A stretch of 18,200 bases of DNA, taken from DASUBV01 sp035763085 (GTDB lineage: Bacteria; Actinomycetota; Actinomycetes; Streptosporangiales; Streptosporangiaceae). Shown piece after piece: positions 14,329 through 18,200 of the stretch (position 1 is its first letter; every line of letters starts with the position of its first letter). The stretch is taken from NCBI GenBank assembly GCA_035763085.1, contig DASUBV010000082.1:1-18200 (forward strand), read 5' to 3'. The position numbers and the translations under genes were made by a program. The notes below the pieces were generated by a model that was not told the DNA's origin, ran no database searches, and saw only the letters and a list, made by a program, of their open reading frames with translations.

Positions 14329-14358
14329 GGTCTAGGCCGGAATGTCAGCCGGGGTGGA

Positions 14359-14370
14359 TAGCGTGAGTTC
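14359..14370 (+). promoter_or_regulatory. Probable leaderless promoter of the SWIM operon
   Basis: The -10-like TAGCGT (14359-14364) ends 6 nt before the GTG at 14371, and no Shine-Dalgarno is present. No clear -35 is visible. Confidence 0.35.
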
Positions 14371-15675
14371 GTGGTAGCGCGATGGACTCCTGAGCAGGTC
14401 ATGGCGCTGGCCCCGGACGTCGCCGCACACCGGGCGGCGGCCCGGCTAGCGGGCGGCTCGCAGTGGTCGGGGACGGGCGCGGCCGGCGAGCTGATCTGGG
14501 GCCTGTGCGCGGGCTCTGGCCAGCACCCGTACCAGGTCATCGCCGACATGTCGGGCCCGGCCTATAAGTGCTCGTGCCCGTCCCGGAAGTTCCCCTGCAA
14601 GCACGCGCTGGCGCTGATCCTGAGCTGGGCGGCGGGCACGGTGCCGGAGGCCCCGGCCCCGGCGGACTTCGCGGCATCCTGGGTCGAGGCCCGCGCGTAC
14701 CGGTCAGCCCGGTCCCGGGCGCCCGGCGAGCCGGTCCGGGATGAGCAGGCGGCGGCGCGCCGGGCCGAGCAGCGGGCATCGAGAGTCGCGGCGGGCCTGG
14801 CCGAGCTGGACCTGTGGCTGCGCGATCAGGTGCGTGCCGGGTTGTCGGCTACCCGCGGCTACCAGCATGCCGAGCAGGTCGCGGCACGGATGGTGGACGC
14901 GCAGGCGGGCGGGGTGGCGGCGACGCTGCGCAGCCTGGGCGGGATCTCGGCCACCGGCCCCGGCTGGCCGGGCCGGCTGCTGGCCGCCTATGCCCGGCTG
15001 CACCTGCTGATCCGCGCGTTCGGCCAGTTCGCCGCGCTGCCGCCGGGCCTGGCCGCGGTGGTGCGGGCGCACATCGGCTACCCGGTCGCCCGCCAGGACG
15101 TGCTGTCGTCCCCGGCGGTCAGCGACCGGTGGCTGGTGCTCGGCGTGCGGGACGTGCTGGACGGGCAGATCCCGGCCCGGCGGATCCTGCTGCGCGGGCA
15201 CGGCACGGCCCGGTTCGCGCTGGTGCTGGTCTTCGACCCGGCGGGCCTGTTCGCCGAGCCGGACGCCGCCCTGCGGCCGGGCACGGCGCTCGACGCCGAC
15301 CTGCACTTCTACCCGGGCGAGCCGCCGCTGCGGGCACTGCTCGGGGAGCGGCGCGGCAGCGCCGAGCCGGCCCCGGCGCCGCAGCGGCCGGGCGGCATCA
15401 CCGCCCTGCTCGACGACTGGGCCGCCGTGCTGGCGCTCGATCCGTGGCTGTCCGGCTGGCCGGCGCTGGTGTCCGGGATCCCGGTGCCGGGCGAGACCGG
15501 CTGGCAGCTGGCCGACCCGGCGGGCGCGGCGGTGCCGCTGGTGACCGGGGAGGCTGACTGCTGGCCGCTGCTGGCCATCTCCGGCGGCGCGCCGGTGACT
15601 GTCGCGGGGGAGTGGAGCACCGCGGGGCTGCGCCCGCTGACCGCGTGGCACGGCGATCAGGCGGTGGCGCTGTGA
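14371..15675 (+). CDS. SWIM zinc-finger family protein
   Basis: Protein of 434 residues, probably cytosolic. The SWIM zinc ligands CxC-x6-CxH are clear: Cys67, Cys69, Cys76 and His78 in CSCPSRKFPCKH. Before it, the conserved opening RWTPEQVMALAPD and the segment PYQVIADMSGPAYKC match the actinobacterial SWIM proteins encoded beside DUF5691 and MoxR genes. SWIM fingers bind DNA or protein in other contexts. After a charged linker (about 110-150) the rest is helical and then strand-rich, with no catalytic motif I recognise (LLDDWAAVLALDPWLSGWPALV is a recognisable family phrase). The GTG at 14371 appears leaderless; an in-frame ATG at 14401 would remove the conserved WTPEQV. It is the first gene of the operon, and its TGA overlaps the next GTG by 4 nt. 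Confidence 0.88.
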   Translation: MVARWTPEQVMALAPDVAAHRAAARLAGGSQWSGTGAAGELIWGLCAGSGQHPYQVIADMSGPAYKCSCPSRKFPCKHALALILSWAAGTVPEAPAPADFAASWVEARAYRSARSRAPGEPVRDEQAAARRAEQRASRVAAGLAELDLWLRDQVRAGLSATRGYQHAEQVAARMVDAQAGGVAATLRSLGGISATGPGWPGRLLAAYARLHLLIRAFGQFAALPPGLAAVVRAHIGYPVARQDVLSSPAVSDRWLVLGVRDVLDGQIPARRILLRGHGTARFALVLVFDPAGLFAEPDAALRPGTALDADLHFYPGEPPLRALLGERRGSAEPAPAPQRPGGITALLDDWAAVLALDPWLSGWPALVSGIPVPGETGWQLADPAGAAVPLVTGEADCWPLLAISGGAPVTVAGEWSTAGLRPLTAWHGDQAVAL

Positions 15676-17300
15676 CCGGGCCGGCGGGCTATGACGAGCT
15701 GGTGGCAGCGGCCACGGTCGGGCTGGACCGGCGGCCGCTGCGGCTGGCCGGGCTGGCCGGCCCGGCCGCGGCGCACGCGGGCGTGCTGGACGCCGCGGAC
15801 CCGGCCGCGGCGCTGCTGGAGGCGGCTGCGCTGCTGAGCTCGGCGCGCCGGGCGGGCCTGCGGCCGGCCTCGGCCACGCCGCCGGCCCCGGCGCCCGCGG
15901 ACACGACGCCCGCGCTCAGCGCCGTGGCGTCGGCCATCCTGGCTGATGCCCTGCGCAGTGACCCGGAACTAGCCGCTGATCTGCTGGCCGCCGCGGCCGC
16001 CGCGGGACGGCGGGCCGCCCCGCCGGTGCTGCCGGAGTTGCTGGACGCCGCGGTCCGGCACCGGGCGCTGCGCCAGCCGGCCAGCGCCGTCCTGGGCGAG
16101 CGCGGCCGCTGGCTCGCCGGCTACCGCGAGGACTGGCGTCGCATGATGGCCGCGGTAACTGATAACAGCAACAGCGGGACGGGCATCGGGAACGGGACTG
16201 ACATCAGCAGCGGGACTGGCAGCCACGCCGGGGCTGATAACACCAACAGCGAGGAAGACGAGAGCTGGCGGACCGGCGGCCGAGGCGAGCGCCGCGCCTG
16301 GCTGGCCGCGCTGCGGCGGCGTGACCCGGCGGCCGCCCGCGAGCTGCTGGCCGCCGGGTGGGACACCGAGACCGGGGACGACCGCGCCGACCTGCTGGCC
16401 GTGCTCGCCGCCGGACTGTCCCCGGCCGACGAGCCATTCCTGGAGTCCGCCCTCGACGACCGCAAGCAGGCCGTCCGCCAGGTAGCAGGGCGGCTGCTGG
16501 CCGCGCTCCCCGGATCCGCCTTCACCGCGCGGGCCATCGCTCGCGGCACGGCCGTGCTGAGCGTCGGGCGGCGCGGCCTGCGGCCCGTCCTCACCGTCAC
16601 CCTGCCGGCCGAGCGTGACGCGGCGGCGGCCCGCGACGGCGTGCCCGCCGCGCCGGCCGGAGCCGTGGCCAGGGGCCGGGCCTGGCTGGTCATCCAGTAC
16701 ATCGCGGGGGTGCCGCTGGCAGAGTGGACCGCGCGGCTCGGGCTCAGCCCGGCCCGCCTGCTGGCGCTGGCGGTCCCCGGCGGGTTCGGGGCCGAGGTGC
16801 ACGCGGGCTGGCGGAAGGCGGCCGTGACCCAGCGCGACGCCGCCTGGGCCGCCGCCCTGCTCAGCGCTGCCGCGGCCGAGGCGGACAGCGCCCCGCCCGC
16901 CGCCCGCGCGGCGGCCGCCTCCGCCGATACCGAGCTGGCCATGGTGCTGCCGTCCGCCGAGCGGGTCGCCTGGGCGCAGCGCATCCTGAGCCGGGCCGGT
17001 CCCGGCCCGCAGGCCGCGGCGGCGCTCGCCGCGTGCCGGAGCCCGTGGCCCGCCAGCCTGGCCGACGCGGTGCTGGCCCAGCTGGCCCGCGGCGCCCGCT
17101 CGGGCCGCCCGAGCCGCGGCATGCTGGTCATCCTGCCGCTGGCGGCCCGCATGCTGCCGGCCTCCGGCGACCGCGACTACGCCGCCGACCTGCGTGCCCT
17201 CGCGCTGACCGGCCCGGCATCCGGCGACCTGCTCAGCCGGCTGCACCGCGCCGCCGATGTCATCGCCTGCCGCCGCCGATTCCTCCAGGAGCTGCATTGA
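15672..17300 (+). CDS. DUF5691-family protein
   Basis: Protein of 542 residues starting at the GTG at 15672 within GTGA, overlapping the SWIM stop. The N-terminal YDELVAAATVGLDRRPL is the family opening (an (E/D)L-x-AA-x-x-G-x-DRRP pattern). The middle and C-terminal parts are Ala/Leu-rich helices. The piece around FLESALDDRKQAVRQVAGRLLAALPGSAF resembles a HEAT-type repeat, so a helical scaffold or adaptor is likely; no enzyme motif is visible. Residues 164-198 are a low-complexity Ser/Thr/Gly/Asn stretch, apparently an inserted linker made by short DNA repeats, followed by an acidic EEDES. Its biochemical role is unknown. Position between the SWIM protein and a MoxR ATPase suggests that the three act together. 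Confidence 0.82.
   Translation: MTGPAGYDELVAAATVGLDRRPLRLAGLAGPAAAHAGVLDAADPAAALLEAAALLSSARRAGLRPASATPPAPAPADTTPALSAVASAILADALRSDPELAADLLAAAAAAGRRAAPPVLPELLDAAVRHRALRQPASAVLGERGRWLAGYREDWRRMMAAVTDNSNSGTGIGNGTDISSGTGSHAGADNTNSEEDESWRTGGRGERRAWLAALRRRDPAAARELLAAGWDTETGDDRADLLAVLAAGLSPADEPFLESALDDRKQAVRQVAGRLLAALPGSAFTARAIARGTAVLSVGRRGLRPVLTVTLPAERDAAAARDGVPAAPAGAVARGRAWLVIQYIAGVPLAEWTARLGLSPARLLALAVPGGFGAEVHAGWRKAAVTQRDAAWAAALLSAAAAEADSAPPAARAAAASADTELAMVLPSAERVAWAQRILSRAGPGPQAAAALAACRSPWPASLADAVLAQLARGARSGRPSRGMLVILPLAARMLPASGDRDYAADLRALALTGPASGDLLSRLHRAADVIACRRRFLQELH
16159..16251 (+). repeat. Short imperfect repeats encoding the DUF5691 linker
   Basis: CTGATAACAGCAACAGCG (16159-16176) recurs as CTGATAACACCAACAGCG (16234-16251), 17 of 18 identical and 75 bp (25 codons) apart. 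Between them CAGCGGGACGGGCA (16172-16185) recurs as CAGCGGGACTGGCA (16208-16221). The spacing of multiples of three keeps the frame. The region is less GC-rich than the surrounding gene. Confidence 0.7.
17287..17291 (+). promoter_or_regulatory. Ribosome-binding site deciding the TTG start of the MoxR gene
   Basis: AGGAG at 17287-17291 is followed by 5 nt and the TTG at 17297, which overlaps the DUF5691 TGA as TTGA. No in-frame ATG or GTG lies close by in a better position. Confidence 0.75.
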
Positions 17301-18200
17301 CTCACGACACCGCCGCCACCGTAACGGTCCCGCTGGGCGACTCCGGGCTGCTGGCGCTGCGCCCGCACGCCGAGCAGGCCTACGCCGCCGAGCTGGCCGC
17401 GCTGGCCGCGGCCGACGACCGGGACCGGCCGCCGTCGTGGCGGCTGTCACCGCAGGCGGTGGTGACTTACCTGCTGGGCGGCACGCTGGACGACGGCACC
17501 GTGATCAGCCCCAAGTACATCGGCCCGCGGCGGCTGATCGAGATCGCGGCCGCCACCCTGGCCACCGACCGGGCGCTGCTGCTGCTCGGCGTCCCCGGTA
17601 CGGCCAAGACCTGGGTGTCCGAGCACCTGGCGGCGGCCATCTCGGGCGACTCGACGCTGCTGGTCCAGGGCACCTCGGGGACGGCGGAGGAGGCGATCAG
17701 GTACGGCTGGAACTACGCCCGGCTGCTGGCCGAGGGGCCGAGCCGGGCCGCGATGGTGCCGTCCCCAGTGCTGACCGCGATGGCCGAGGGCCGGATCGCC
17801 CGGGTGGAGGAACTCACCCGGATCCCGTCCGACGTGCAGGACGCGCTGATCACGATTCTGTCCGAGAAGACGCTGCCGGTGCCGGAACTGGGTATCGAGG
17901 TGCAGGCAGCTAAGGGGTTCTCGGTCATCGCCACGGCCAACGACCGGGACCGGGGCGTCAACGAGCTGTCCTCCGCGCTGCGCCGCCGGTTCAACACGGT
18001 GGTGCTGCCGCTGCCCGCCTCGGCCGAGGACGAGGTGGACATCGTCTCCCGCCGGGTCGAGCAGATCGGGCGCGGCCTGGACCTGCCGGCCGCGCCGCAC
18101 GGGGCAGACGAGATCCGCCGTGTGGTGACCGTCTTCCGCGAACTGCGCGGGGGCGTCACCGAGGACGGCCGGACCAAGGTGAAGTCCCCCTCGGGCACGC
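17297..18200 (+). CDS. MoxR-type AAA+ ATPase (partial, runs off the window)
   Basis: The first 301 codons are present with no stop. Start TTG at 17297, opening MTHDTAATVTVPLG, supported by AGGAG 5 nt upstream and the 4-nt overlap with the DUF5691 stop. After a helical N-terminus come WRLSPQAVVTYLLGG and PKYIGPRRLIEIA, then Walker A GVPGTAKT (98-105), the GxPGTAK form of MoxR ATPases. The Walker B position reads RIARVEELTR (167-175), with Glu171-Glu172 instead of the usual Asp-Glu, followed by IPSDVQDALITILSEKTLPV. Sensor 1 is ATAND (Asn215), followed by ELSSALRRRFNTVVLPLP with arginines 229-231 in the arginine-finger region. MoxR ATPases act as chaperones that remodel or activate partners, often with VWA-domain proteins. 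Such partners would lie to the right and cannot be seen. Confidence 0.9.
   Translation, partial: MTHDTAATVTVPLGDSGLLALRPHAEQAYAAELAALAAADDRDRPPSWRLSPQAVVTYLLGGTLDDGTVISPKYIGPRRLIEIAAATLATDRALLLLGVPGTAKTWVSEHLAAAISGDSTLLVQGTSGTAEEAIRYGWNYARLLAEGPSRAAMVPSPVLTAMAEGRIARVEELTRIPSDVQDALITILSEKTLPVPELGIEVQAAKGFSVIATANDRDRGVNELSSALRRRFNTVVLPLPASAEDEVDIVSRRVEQIGRGLDLPAAPHGADEIRRVVTVFRELRGGVTEDGRTKVKSPSGT

Larger units (their letters stand above)
14001..14330. repeat. 10-bp direct repeat flanking the ABC-ATPase fragment
   Basis: AGCGTCAAGG occurs at 14001-14010 and again at 14321-14330, 320 bp apart in the same orientation. The first copy contains the stop of the truncated gene; the second contains half of its upstream palindrome. 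It could be a deletion or insertion scar, or two copies of one operator half-site. Confidence 0.5.

Noticed and set aside
1..18200. CRISPR arrays, tRNA or rRNA genes, riboswitches
   Set aside because: No regularly spaced repeats, cloverleaf-like segments or rRNA-like conserved sequence were seen on either strand by eye.

Overview
The window is very GC-rich DNA with strong G/C preference at third codon positions, many GTG starts and one TTG start, several genes with no Shine-Dalgarno sequence, and families typical of Actinomycetota (DUF6247, DUF5691, SWIM-type proteins). It is most likely from a mycelial or soil actinomycete. No rRNA, tRNA, CRISPR array or phage block was seen, so the genus cannot be fixed from this window.

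Layout, left to right. (1) 61-3818, + strand: a DUF1003-type small membrane protein, a complete FtsH AAA+ zinc protease and an ornithine cyclodeaminase/mu-crystallin family protein. (2) 3906-6377, - strand: a large secreted Asp-box beta-propeller protein, convergent with the previous gene. (3) 6378-6700: spacer holding the N-terminal remnant of an IS5-type transposase, which runs up to the stop codon of the next gene. (4) 6701-8512, - strand: an apparent operon of a MarR regulator, a small unrecognised gene broken by a one-base frameshift, and a DAO-type FAD oxidoreductase. Divergent from it is an SDR oxidoreductase (8575-9336), with a 62-bp shared control region full of TAG-N4-CTA operator-like units. 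(5) 9333-11287: a saccharopine-dehydrogenase-like NAD(P) protein whose stop codon overlaps the SDR stop inside one CTAG, and a divergent GlxA-type regulator (DJ-1/PfpI plus AraC HTH). (6) 11450-13198: a secreted phospholipase-D-fold protein with two intact HKD motifs, an Ig-like domain and a carbohydrate-binding-like C-terminus. (7) 13377-14330: a small accessory patch with a DUF6247/RelE-like toxin-antitoxin pair and a truncated ABC-transporter ATPase flanked by a 10-bp direct repeat. (8) 14371 to the right edge, + strand: a tightly coupled operon of a SWIM zinc-finger protein, a DUF5691 protein and a MoxR-type AAA+ ATPase. The ATPase starts at TTG and is cut by the window end.

Regions 4 and 5 look like two small self-regulated redox-metabolism islands, each a regulator facing an oxidoreductase. 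Region 8 is the best candidate for a poorly characterised system. Its three genes overlap by 4 nt each, which implies coupled synthesis, and MoxR ATPases usually work with a partner (often a VWA-domain protein) that would lie beyond the right edge.
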